Program-made: the position numbers and the translations under genes
Part shown: positions 1 to 6,251 of the stretch, one piece after another
How positions within the stretch are numbered: position 1 is the stretch's first letter
Layout: each line of letters opens with the position of its first letter
DNA from: an uncultured Clostridia bacterium
Lineage (GTDB): Bacteria; Bacillota; Clostridia; Lachnospirales; Lachnospiraceae
DNA length: 30,987 bases
Direction of reading: 5' to 3'
Assembly: GCA_947304065.1 (NCBI GenBank)
Contig: CAMZAI010000005.1
Coordinates: 1 to 30,987 of the forward strand
Notes under the pieces: model-generated
The model's database searches: none
Seen by the model: only the letters and a program-made list of their open reading frames with translations
What the model was told of the DNA's origin: nothing

Positions 1-867
1 AGCCCACGCTATATGCGGCGTGATCACGAGCTTTCCGCTGTCCTTTATCCTCATCAGGGGATTGTCGGCAGCGATCGGTTCTTTTGTCAGGACGTCGGTG
101 CCGGCGCCTGCGATCGTTCCCGCTTCAAGAGCATCCGCGAGGTCAGCTTCGTCTATGATCCCGCCTCTGCCCAGATTGAGTATTATTGCAGACTTCTTCA
201 TGAGGCCCAGTTCACACTTTTTTACCAGGCCTTTTGTCGCGTCGTTCAGCGGCGCGTGTACACTGATTACGTCGGATGTGCGCATCAGGGTATCGAGATC
301 GGTGCGCTCGAAGCCCGGCTCGTCATGTTTGCCGCTCGTGGAATAGTAGATCACTTTGCATCCGAAGCACTTCGCGATCTCCGCGACGCGCTTTCCGATA
401 GTGCCCAGACCGATGACGCCCCAGGTATGTCCCGCAAGCTCATGAAATTTCTCGGTGAAATGGCTGAACACATCGCTCCTCGCATAGTCGCCGCTCTTTA
501 CAAAGGTATCGTAATAATGCATGCGCTCCCAGAGATAGAACGCGAGGGCAAATGTATGCTGGACAACGGATTCGGTCGAATAGCCCTTTACATTCGCTAT
601 CGCGATGCCGCGCGAATTAACGTAAGGGAAATCAACGATATTAGTGCCGGTCGCTGTTATGCACACAAGCTTCGTGCGGTCGTTCCCGTCGAGCAGCGAA
701 GCGTTCACGGGAATCTTGTTAAGAACGACCACGTCGGCGTCCTTGCATCTTTCGGCGTTCTTTGCCGGATCGCTCAAGGGATATGTCTTTACGGTCCCCA
801 GCTTTTCAAACTTGCTAAGATCAACATCGTCGCCAAGCGTATTGGCCTCCAAAAAAACTATGTTCAT
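1..867 (-). CDS. D-2-hydroxyacid dehydrogenase (NAD-dependent), C-terminus beyond window
   Basis: The minus-strand reading frame opens at ATG 867-865 (MNIVFLEANTLG) behind a perfect AGGAGG (875-880) and stays open for 289 codons to the window edge, so perhaps 25-35 C-terminal residues are missing. The protein has the two-lobed fold of the D-isomer 2-hydroxyacid dehydrogenases, which reduce 2-keto acids with NAD(P)H. The dinucleotide-binding loop GLGTIG is at residues 153-158. The catalytic triad of the family is present as Arg234 (in NLGRGG), Glu263 (in KEP) and His285 (in TPHIAWA). Within the family it most resembles the glycerate/hydroxypyruvate dehydrogenase-like branch, but substrate cannot be read from sequence. 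It is divergent from tgt and has its own promoter. The family call is secure; the substrate is open. Confidence 0.9.
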   Translation of the reverse strand, partial: MNIVFLEANTLGDDVDLSKFEKLGTVKTYPLSDPAKNAERCKDADVVVLNKIPVNASLLDGNDRTKLVCITATGTNIVDFPYVNSRGIAIANVKGYSTESVVQHTFALAFYLWERMHYYDTFVKSGDYARSDVFSHFTEKFHELAGHTWGVIGLGTIGKRVAEIAKCFGCKVIYYSTSGKHDEPGFERTDLDTLMRTSDVISVHAPLNDATKGLVKKCELGLMKKSAIILNLGRGGIIDEADLADALEAGTIAGAGTDVLTKEPIAADNPLMRIKDSGKLVITPHIAWA

Positions 868-917
868 ATTTTGACCTCCTTATAATGATGCTCCCGGCCC
901 GATCAACTCTTATAACT

Positions 918-946
918 ACTATATTTTATATGCGGGCTGTTGTCCA
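918..946 (-). promoter_or_regulatory. Sigma-A promoter of the dehydrogenase gene
   Basis: Read on the minus strand: -35 TGGACA (946-941), a 17-base spacer, -10 TATAGT (923-918). The gene's start codon lies about 50 bases downstream. An imperfect dyad GGCTG/CAGCC (935-939/945-949) overlaps the -35 element and could be an operator, but five base pairs is weak evidence. Confidence 0.6.
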
Positions 947-976
947 GCCGTGAGAATGCGTATTGAGAGAATCTTA

Positions 977-1005
977 TTGATAAAATCTCATAATGCGTGT
1001 ATAAT
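977..1005 (+). promoter_or_regulatory. Sigma-A promoter of tgt
   Basis: -35 TTGATA (977-982), 17-base spacer, perfect -10 TATAAT (1000-1005). Predicted transcription start near 1012, giving a leader of about 60 bases before the tgt start codon. Confidence 0.75.
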
Positions 1006-1034
1006 GTTAATGTTACGGAAAAATGAAAAGCAAC

Positions 1035-1056
1035 GCGTCCGGGATATTTCGGACGC
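1035..1056 (+). other. Hairpin in the tgt leader
   Basis: Perfect 7-bp inverted repeat GCGTCCG (1035-1041) / CGGACGC (1050-1056) with an 8-base loop, ending about 8 bases before the GGGGG ribosome binding site of tgt. No U-run follows, so it is not an intrinsic terminator. It could be an mRNA-stabilising or translational control element; its function is unknown. Confidence 0.5.
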
Positions 1057-1072
1057 AAAACACGGGGGCATT

Positions 1073-2209
1073 ATGTATAAACTGATCTGCCGTGACGGCA
1101 ATGCCAAGCGGGGCGAATTCCATACAGTCCACGGAGTGATCCAGACCCCGGTTTTCATGAACGTCGGAACAGTCGGCGCGATAAAGGGTGCGGTCTCCAC
1201 GATGGACTTAAAGGAGATCGGGACGCAGGTGGAACTTTCCAATACTTACCACCTTCACGTCAGACCCGGCGACGAGATAGTCAAAAAAATGGGCGGACTC
1301 CACAAGTTCATGAACTGGGACCGTCCCATACTTACGGATTCGGGCGGATTCCAGGTTTTCTCGCTGGCGGGCCTGCGTAAGATAAAAGAAGAAGGCGTTT
1401 ACTTTAATTCACATATAGACGGACGGCGCATTTTCATGGGACCGGAAGAGAGCATGCAGATCCAGTCGAATCTGGGCTCTACGATAGCGATGGCTTTCGA
1501 CGAGTGTCCTTCGAGCGTGGCCGAGCGAGCGTACATACAGCCGAGCGTTGACAGGACGACGAGATGGCTGATGCGCTGCAAGGCGAAGCTTGATGAGCTG
1601 AACAGAACGGAAGGCACGGTCAATCCGGACCAGATGCTCTTCGGCATCAATCAGGGCGGCATCTTCGAGGATATCCGTATCGAGCATGCGAAGCGGATCT
1701 CGGAGCTGGACCTTCCCGGATACGCGATCGGCGGTCTTGCGGTGGGTGAGAGCCACGAGGACATGTACAGGATCATCGAGGCCGTTACGCCTTATCTGCC
1801 GCTTGAGAAGCCCGTTTACCTGATGGGCGTCGGTACTCCGGCGAACATACTCGAGGCGGTCGAGCGCGGAGTAGATTTCTTTGACTGCGTATATCCGGCG
1901 CGAAACGGAAGACACGGACATGCGTATACTTCGTTCGGCAAGATCAATCTCCTGAACGCGAAGTACGAGACGGACCCGAGGCCGATAGAGCCGGGCTGCA
2001 ATTGTCCCGCGTGCAGGAATTACACGAGAGCGTACATCAGACATCTCTTAAAGGCCGGCGAGATGCTCGGACTCAGGCTGATGGTCACTCACAATCTTTA
2101 CTTCTACAACCATCTGATGGAGGAGATCAGGACCGCCATCGAGGAGCAGAGGTATTCTTCGTTCAAGAAGGAAAAGCTGGCGGGATTCGAAGCCGGCGAG
2201 CAGGACTGA
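1073..2209 (+). CDS. tgt: Queuine/preQ1 tRNA-ribosyltransferase
   Basis: Exchanges guanine 34 of Asn, Asp, His and Tyr tRNAs for preQ1 in queuosine synthesis. The start is taken at ATG 1073 (MYKLICRDGNAKRG), which matches the family N-terminus and follows GGGGG at 1064-1068; the frame stays open upstream to 950, but that part would lie across the promoter. The product is 378 residues, normal for the family. Visible signatures: TDSGGFQVF with Asp89 (general base), the AFDECPSS segment, the nucleophile Asp271 in FFDCVYPARNGRHG, and a zinc site Cys309, Cys311, Cys314, His340 with exactly the spacing of the Zymomonas enzyme. The yajC gene follows, a pairing common in bacteria. Confidence is very high. 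Confidence 0.97.
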   Translation: MYKLICRDGNAKRGEFHTVHGVIQTPVFMNVGTVGAIKGAVSTMDLKEIGTQVELSNTYHLHVRPGDEIVKKMGGLHKFMNWDRPILTDSGGFQVFSLAGLRKIKEEGVYFNSHIDGRRIFMGPEESMQIQSNLGSTIAMAFDECPSSVAERAYIQPSVDRTTRWLMRCKAKLDELNRTEGTVNPDQMLFGINQGGIFEDIRIEHAKRISELDLPGYAIGGLAVGESHEDMYRIIEAVTPYLPLEKPVYLMGVGTPANILEAVERGVDFFDCVYPARNGRHGHAYTSFGKINLLNAKYETDPRPIEPGCNCPACRNYTRAYIRHLLKAGEMLGLRLMVTHNLYFYNHLMEEIRTAIEEQRYSSFKKEKLAGFEAGEQD

Positions 2210-2232
2210 AACAGTCGCAAAACAGTTATTTA

Positions 2233-2252
2233 CAGGGAATTCCCTGATTTTT
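2233..2252 (+). terminator. Short terminator-like hairpin between tgt and yajC
   Basis: Palindrome CAGGGAATTCCCTG (2233-2246) folds as a 5-bp stem with an AATT loop and is followed by ATTTTT. It is a weak intrinsic terminator or attenuator: read-through would deliver yajC, whose ribosome binding site begins directly after the T-run. Confidence 0.4.
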
Positions 2253-2268
2253 AAGGAGGACATAGATA

Positions 2269-2595
2269 ATGACAACTTTTCTTGATGCACAGGCAGCGGC
2301 AGGCTCATCCATCTGGATGCTCGTGGGCTACGTCGTAATCATCGGTCTGCTCTTTTACTTCATGGCGATCCGCCCTCAGAAGAAGCAGCAGAAGCAGATG
2401 GACGCGCTGATCTCTTCACTTGAGGTAGGCGACAGCGTACTCACTACGGGCGGTTTCTACGGCGTAGTCATCGACGTTATGGATGAGGTTATCGTTGTGG
2501 AGTTCGGCAATAACAAGAACTGCCGCATCCCCATGAAGAAGACTGCTGTTGTAGAGGTTGAGAAGCCCAATAAGGAAAGCTCTTCCGAGAATTAA
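2269..2595 (+). CDS. yajC: Preprotein translocase subunit YajC
   Basis: A 108-residue inner-membrane accessory protein of the Sec translocon, which associates with SecDF. One transmembrane helix spans about residues 13-33 (WMLVGYVVIIGLLFYFMAIR), followed by the diagnostic RPQKKQQKQ and a conserved cytoplasmic domain with LEVGDSVLTTGGFYG (about residues 48-62). The C-terminal tail is short and polar. Start ATG 2269 sits behind AAGGAGGA (from 2252). Its position directly after tgt is typical. No secD or secF follows in this window; the next gene encodes an unrelated secreted protein. Confidence 0.95.
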   Translation: MTTFLDAQAAAGSSIWMLVGYVVIIGLLFYFMAIRPQKKQQKQMDALISSLEVGDSVLTTGGFYGVVIDVMDEVIVVEFGNNKNCRIPMKKTAVVEVEKPNKESSSEN

Positions 2596-2698
2596 AAGTG
2601 TTACGGTAATACCCTACAAATGCCACTTTTGTGACATAGTCAAACGGTAGAATGTTGTCAGGATGTGACGCATGGATTTTCTACCGGAGGATATTATC

Positions 2699-3472
2699 AT
2701 GATCAACGCGAGGTTTTTCAGACGAGTTGGTTTAATACTCTTCTTCGGGTTATGTATAGCCATGCTAAGCAAGGTTGCTCCCGTTTCGGCGGGAAATCCG
2801 AACGAGCCCAAGCTCAACGTTGACTCGGTTTCGATCGTATTGAACGAGACCTACAGACTGAGAGTTTACAATCTGACAGAGGACCAGACGGTTACTTATC
2901 GTTCTTCGAACCCTTCGATCGCTGCTGTTACCAACACCGGTCGTGTAACCGGCGTATCGTGCGGCAACGTAGTTATTACCGCCACAGTCAGAGACGGACG
3001 TTCAGTGGTCGCAACTTTGCGATGCGAGGTTCTTATAGGACCCGCAGCTGTAAGTATTAAACTCACCAAGACGTCGATCGTTCTTCAGGTCGGCAGGAGT
3101 AAGCTGCTCAGAACTGTTATTTATCCGCTCAACACCGTCGAGGAGGCAAAGTTTTATTCAACTGAAGCCGAAGTTGCGAAGGTATCGTCAGCGGGTCGTG
3201 TTCGTGCGGCTTCAGAGGGTGTGACTGAGGTCTATGCCCTGCTCCTGAACGGAACATATGATATCTGCGAGGTAACTGTCCTCAATGAGGAGAATTACCA
3301 GAAGTATCGTCAGGGCGCATCACTTGAAGATCTCCTGAACCAGGGCGAAGAGGAAGAAGAGAATGGCGAGTCGGAAGTGACTGAGCCTGAACCTACCGCT
3401 ACTCCTGTTCCTGCAGAGACGGAGAGTAAGGACGCACAGACTACCGGCGGAAGCGACTTAGTGTCTGAATGA
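2699..3472 (+). CDS. Secreted protein with two bacterial Ig-like (BIG2-type) domains
   Basis: I choose ATG 2699 (MINARFFRRVG) because GGAGG (2686-2690) is 8 bases upstream; the frame is open from 2672. Product 257 residues. A signal peptide is clear: basic n-region, hydrophobic core at about 11-24, likely cleavage after VSA (residue 31). Two tandem Ig-like repeats follow, about residues 36-116 (with SSNPSIAAVTNTGRVTGVSCG) and 120-200 (with STEAEVAKVSSAGRVRAASEG); the x-V-xx-x-G-x-V-x-G/A pattern is that of Big_2 domains. The last roughly 50 residues are acidic, Glu/Pro/Thr-rich and disordered. There is no LPXTG motif, S-layer domain or C-terminal membrane helix, so how it is retained, if at all, is unclear. 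The gene precedes a two-component system; a functional link is only conjecture. Confidence 0.8.
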   Translation: MINARFFRRVGLILFFGLCIAMLSKVAPVSAGNPNEPKLNVDSVSIVLNETYRLRVYNLTEDQTVTYRSSNPSIAAVTNTGRVTGVSCGNVVITATVRDGRSVVATLRCEVLIGPAAVSIKLTKTSIVLQVGRSKLLRTVIYPLNTVEEAKFYSTEAEVAKVSSAGRVRAASEGVTEVYALLLNGTYDICEVTVLNEENYQKYRQGASLEDLLNQGEEEEENGESEVTEPEPTATPVPAETESKDAQTTGGSDLVSE

Positions 3473-3486
3473 GAAAGAACTTAGCA

Positions 3487-3524
3487 GAATGCCTCGGAAT
3501 TAAATCCGGGGCATTCGTTCGTTA
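3487..3524 (+). terminator. Probable intrinsic terminator after the Ig-like gene
   Basis: Eleven-pair stem GAATGCCTCGG (3487-3497) / CCGGGGCATTC (3506-3516) with one T-G pair and an 8-base loop, followed by GTTCGTTA. The T-tract is poor, so termination is probably partial. A stronger T-run lies further on at 3535-3540. Confidence 0.5.
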
Positions 3525-3567
3525 AGAAGGACCGTTTTTTATCATCGAAAGAAAGGAACGAAGTAAA

Positions 3568-4260
3568 ATGGCATATATTCTTGTTGCTGATGACAATACC
3601 GATATTACCGATGTTCTTTCCGCATATATTAAAAAAGAAGGCCACGATCCCGTTATCGCGGGCGACGGCATAGAGGCCATGGAGCGCTTCAGGGAGTACA
3701 ATCCCGCATGCGTGCTGCTCGATGTCATGATGCCCAGGGAGGACGGCTACGAGGTGCTGCGCAAGATCCGCGCATGCACGAACGTACCCGTTATCATGAT
3801 CACGGCCAGGGGCGAGGATTTCGAGCGCATCATGGGTCTCGACATAGGCGCCGACGACTATATCGTGAAGCCTTTCAGTCCCAGCGAGGTAATGGCGAGA
3901 GTCCGTGCGGTAATGAGGCGCATGAACATGGCAGAGAACGCCGGCGGCGCTTCGGACAACAAGCTCGTGATCAAGGACCTTACGATCAATCTCGATGAGT
4001 ATTCGCTCTATATAGGCAAGGAAAAGATCAATCTCACCAAAAAAGAGATCGAGACCATGTGGACCCTTGCCAAGAACCCTAACAAGGTATTTACCCGCGA
4101 CAACCTGCTCGACAGTCTCTGGGGCTATGACTACTACGGAGACAGCAGGACCGTGGATTCGCATATCAAGCGCCTTCGCGCGAAGATCGACGCCGTGGAG
4201 CATCCCGGCTGGAAGATCACTACAAAATGGGGAGTAGGCTATAAATTCGAGGTAGAATAA
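3568..4260 (+). CDS. OmpR/PhoB-family response regulator
   Basis: A 230-residue DNA-binding response regulator. The receiver domain (about 3-118) has the acidic pair Asp8/Asp9, phospho-acceptor Asp52 (LLDVMMP), Thr79 and Lys101 (VKPF), so it should be a fully functional switch. The C-terminal winged-helix domain (about 133-228) carries the OmpR pattern: LTKKEIETMWTLAKN, then VFTRDNLLDSLWGYDYYGDSRTVD split across the recognition region, then VGYKFE at the end. ATG 3568 follows AAGGAACGAAG. Its partner kinase starts 2 bases after the stop, so the two are one transcriptional and probably translationally coupled unit. The stimulus and regulon are unknown. Confidence 0.93.
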   Translation: MAYILVADDNTDITDVLSAYIKKEGHDPVIAGDGIEAMERFREYNPACVLLDVMMPREDGYEVLRKIRACTNVPVIMITARGEDFERIMGLDIGADDYIVKPFSPSEVMARVRAVMRRMNMAENAGGASDNKLVIKDLTINLDEYSLYIGKEKINLTKKEIETMWTLAKNPNKVFTRDNLLDSLWGYDYYGDSRTVDSHIKRLRAKIDAVEHPGWKITTKWGVGYKFEVE

Positions 4261-4262
4261 GC

Positions 4263-5756
4263 GTGCTGAAGAAGATCAAACGTCGTTTCAATACCATATT
4301 CTTCCGGGTATTCGGTGCATTCGCGGTACTGATACTCATTTTTGCCGTGCTCCTCGGAACCATTTTCATCAGTATCTACCGTTCCACGACAGAGAATTAT
4401 AACAGGCAGGCTCTGGCCCGTATCGCGAACAATGTCGCGGTCAGGTTCAGGGATTACGTGCTGGACGGCGATACGGACGAATATCTGGAGTATTTTTCGT
4501 CATTTGCGGAGTTTGAGGACGCGGAGGTCTGGAGCTTTTCGAACCCTAACGCGGCAGCCCCGATGGACACGAGCTTTGAGAGCACGACGATACAGGCCGT
4601 TTCCGACCAGAGAGAGTTTAAGCGTATGCTTGAAGGGGCCTTTGACGGGGCTACCGACATTGACACCTTCTACAGCGAGATACACAAGTCCACCGCGATG
4701 GTGGCCTCGGTCCCGATCCTCGGTGAGGACCGCGAGGTCTGCGGCGCGATCCTGATGGTCCAGTCCCTCAAGGAAATGGACGAAACGATCAACAGCAGTA
4801 TAAAGATGATCCTTATCAGCTCAGTGCTCGCGCTTGCACTCTCGGCGCTCGTTGCGACCTGGATGGCGAAGCTTATCTCGAATCCCATCAGGGACATGCA
4901 GATCATGGCCCGCGAGATGACAGAGGGCAATTATGAATGCAAGACCGGTATCGACAGGAACGACGAGATCGGAGACATGGCCCGCAGTATCGATAAGCTT
5001 TCGAACCGGCTGAAGGAGAATGAGGTCGAGCGAAAGAACCTTGAGCAGATGCGTATGGATTTCTTCGCGAATGTCTCGCATGAGCTCAGGACTCCCATCG
5101 CCGTAGTCAGGGCCACTACCGAGTGCCTGGCCGACGGCATCGTTACCGAGCAGTCGCAGGTTGACGAATATCACGAGAAGATCCTCAGGGAATGCAAGTC
5201 GATGGAGCGTCTGGTAGCCGATCTGCTGACGCTTTCGAAGATGCAGAACCCGAATTTCAAGGTTGAAAAGGAACCCGTCAATCTCGTGCATATCTTTGAC
5301 GAGCTGATACGCAGCGCATCAGAGATCTGCCGCGAGAAGAACATCGGGATAGTCCTGAACAGGGACAAGGACGTATACATGATGATGGGCGATTACGACC
5401 GCCTGCGCCAGATGTTCATGGTCATCTTTGACAACGCGGTAAAATTTTCGGGAGAGAATTCCCAAATACATGTAACGCTCAGATCCGGCGAGGACGGCGA
5501 ACCGATGACGGTCAGCATCAGGGATGAGGGCATCGGTATCTCCAAGGAAGAGCTTCCTTTCATTTTTGATAAGTTCTACAAGTCAAAGCTCAGGATGAAC
5601 GCGAAGGGATCCGGTCTCGGACTGGCCATCGCGAAGAATATCGCGCTGAAGCATGACGGCGAGATCAGGGTCGAAAGTGAGCCCGGAAAGGGAACCGAGT
5701 TCATCTTTAGTTTTCGTGAAATTTCGGAAGAAGAATATATGTTATCAGAAAGTTAA
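4263..5756 (+). CDS. Membrane sensor histidine kinase with HAMP domain
   Basis: A 497-residue kinase paired with the preceding regulator. It starts at GTG 4263, two bases after the regulator's stop, with GAGG inside the upstream gene's end as ribosome binding site. Topology: TM1 about 14-38, an extracytoplasmic sensor of about 140 residues without a recognised fold (rich in Asp/Glu), TM2 about 181-201, HAMP about 202-255. The HisKA domain has His273 in FFANVSHELRTP. The ATPase domain shows the N box (DNAVKFSGEN), D box (DEGIGIS), F box (IFDKFYKSK) and G box (GSGLGLAIAKN), all intact. It is a class I kinase of the PhoR/ResE type; the ligand is unknown. Confidence 0.92.
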   Translation: MLKKIKRRFNTIFFRVFGAFAVLILIFAVLLGTIFISIYRSTTENYNRQALARIANNVAVRFRDYVLDGDTDEYLEYFSSFAEFEDAEVWSFSNPNAAAPMDTSFESTTIQAVSDQREFKRMLEGAFDGATDIDTFYSEIHKSTAMVASVPILGEDREVCGAILMVQSLKEMDETINSSIKMILISSVLALALSALVATWMAKLISNPIRDMQIMAREMTEGNYECKTGIDRNDEIGDMARSIDKLSNRLKENEVERKNLEQMRMDFFANVSHELRTPIAVVRATTECLADGIVTEQSQVDEYHEKILRECKSMERLVADLLTLSKMQNPNFKVEKEPVNLVHIFDELIRSASEICREKNIGIVLNRDKDVYMMMGDYDRLRQMFMVIFDNAVKFSGENSQIHVTLRSGEDGEPMTVSIRDEGIGISKEELPFIFDKFYKSKLRMNAKGSGLGLAIAKNIALKHDGEIRVESEPGKGTEFIFSFREISEEEYMLSES

Positions 5757-5788
5757 GAAAAAATCTTGTAAATTTTTAGAAAATATAC

Positions 5789-5817
5789 TTGCTTTTTTCT
5801 TTGTTATGGGTTATAAT
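5789..5817 (+). promoter_or_regulatory. Sigma-A promoter of 6S RNA
   Basis: -35 TTGCTT (5789-5794), 17-base spacer, perfect -10 TATAAT (5812-5817). The predicted start near 5824 lies just before the first conserved 6S bases. Confidence 0.75.
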
Positions 5818-5823
5818 GTATTC

Positions 5824-6012
5824 ACAACAAAACCTCCTGAGGTGTTCGATCATCCTGTATTTTTGAACCTACATCACTTTAAACGGAACTCCAATATCTT
5901 TGAGCCTATGTCAGGCCTCCTTAAGCAGTCAGTGGAAGGCAGAAGCTCATTTGAGGGCATCCACCTAGCAATTGCTAGGAGTCAAAAAACAGGAACCGGC
6001 ACTTTGGGTACA
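5824..6012 (+). ncRNA. ssrS: 6S RNA (RNA polymerase-binding regulator)
   Basis: 6S RNA mimics an open promoter and sequesters the housekeeping holoenzyme in stationary phase. The sequence folds as expected. Outer closing helix: CCTGAGGTGTT (5836-5846) with GGCACTTTGGG (5998-6008), including G-U pairs. Inner helix: TCCTGT-A-TTTTTGA (5853-5866) with TCAAAAAACAGGA (5982-5994). The central bubble has the small palindromic hairpin CCTAGCAATTGCTAGG (5964-5979) on its 3' side, and the apical arm is closed by GTGGA/TCCAC (from about 5934; 5959-5963). The motifs TTTTTGAACCTA, GGCCTCCTTAAG and CCACCTAG recur in Firmicutes 6S RNAs as I remember them. The mature length would be about 185 nt; the ends are estimated from the helix. 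Confidence 0.87.
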
Positions 6013-6040
6013 CATTTAAAGCTGCATGCAGCAGCGATCG

Positions 6041-6076
6041 AGCGGCTGGCCCGAAACGGGGGTCAGCCGCTTCTGT
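6041..6076 (+). terminator. Strong hairpin downstream of 6S RNA, possible terminator
   Basis: Perfect 8-bp stem AGCGGCTG (6041-6048) / CAGCCGCT (6064-6071) with an inner CCCG/CGGG (6050-6053/6057-6060) and an AAA loop, followed by TTCTGT. It could end a 6S precursor whose mature 3' end is made by trimming. The T-tract is short, so efficiency is uncertain. Confidence 0.5.
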
Positions 6077-6077
6077 G

Positions 6078-6165
6078 CGCATAGGCGAGTGCCGAGCCAA
6101 CGTTCATCGAGCGTGTTTCACACGCGAGATGGCCAAGGCAAGTCCCAATTTAATCACACTTTTTT
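6078..6165 (+). other. Structured non-coding segment of unknown family upstream of nadE
   Basis: Between the 6S hairpin and nadE lies an arm with regular pairing: TGCC (6090-6093) / GGCA (6137-6140), then CATC (6105-6108) / GATG (6128-6131), a symmetrical GA/GA internal loop (6109-6110 and 6126-6127, suggesting tandem sheared G-A pairs), then GCGTG (6111-6115) / CACGC (6121-6125) with loop TTTCA. A run of six T's is at 6160-6165. There is no convincing open reading frame. It may be the 3' part of a longer 6S-linked transcript, a separate small RNA or a leader element of nadE. I cannot match it to a family. Confidence 0.4.
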
Positions 6166-6251
6166 CATTCTTTGTTTCTTTTATATTTCCCCCCGATGTG
6201 ATATATTGAGTAGTAGTATTTTAATATTTTATCTATTATGGGAGCATTACC

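Noticed and set aside
13..885. Plus-strand open frame across the first 870 bases.
   Set aside because: It is opposite the dehydrogenase gene, whose minus-strand product has intact catalytic residues; the plus-strand translation looks like no known protein.
950..1072. Upstream in-frame extension of tgt from 950.
   Set aside because: It would run through a perfect sigma-A promoter, and the family's conserved N-terminus begins at 1073.
5997..6094. Seven-base complementarity CGGCACT (5997-6003) with AGTGCCG (6088-6094).
   Set aside because: The first strand is already in the 6S closing helix, which is longer and supported by the whole fold; the alternative pairing is probably coincidental.
6078..6165. 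Possible glutamine riboswitch (CGTTCATC resembles part of the glnA motif) before the glutamine-using nadE.
   Set aside because: The essential GGACGGAAGTAGG-type strand is missing.
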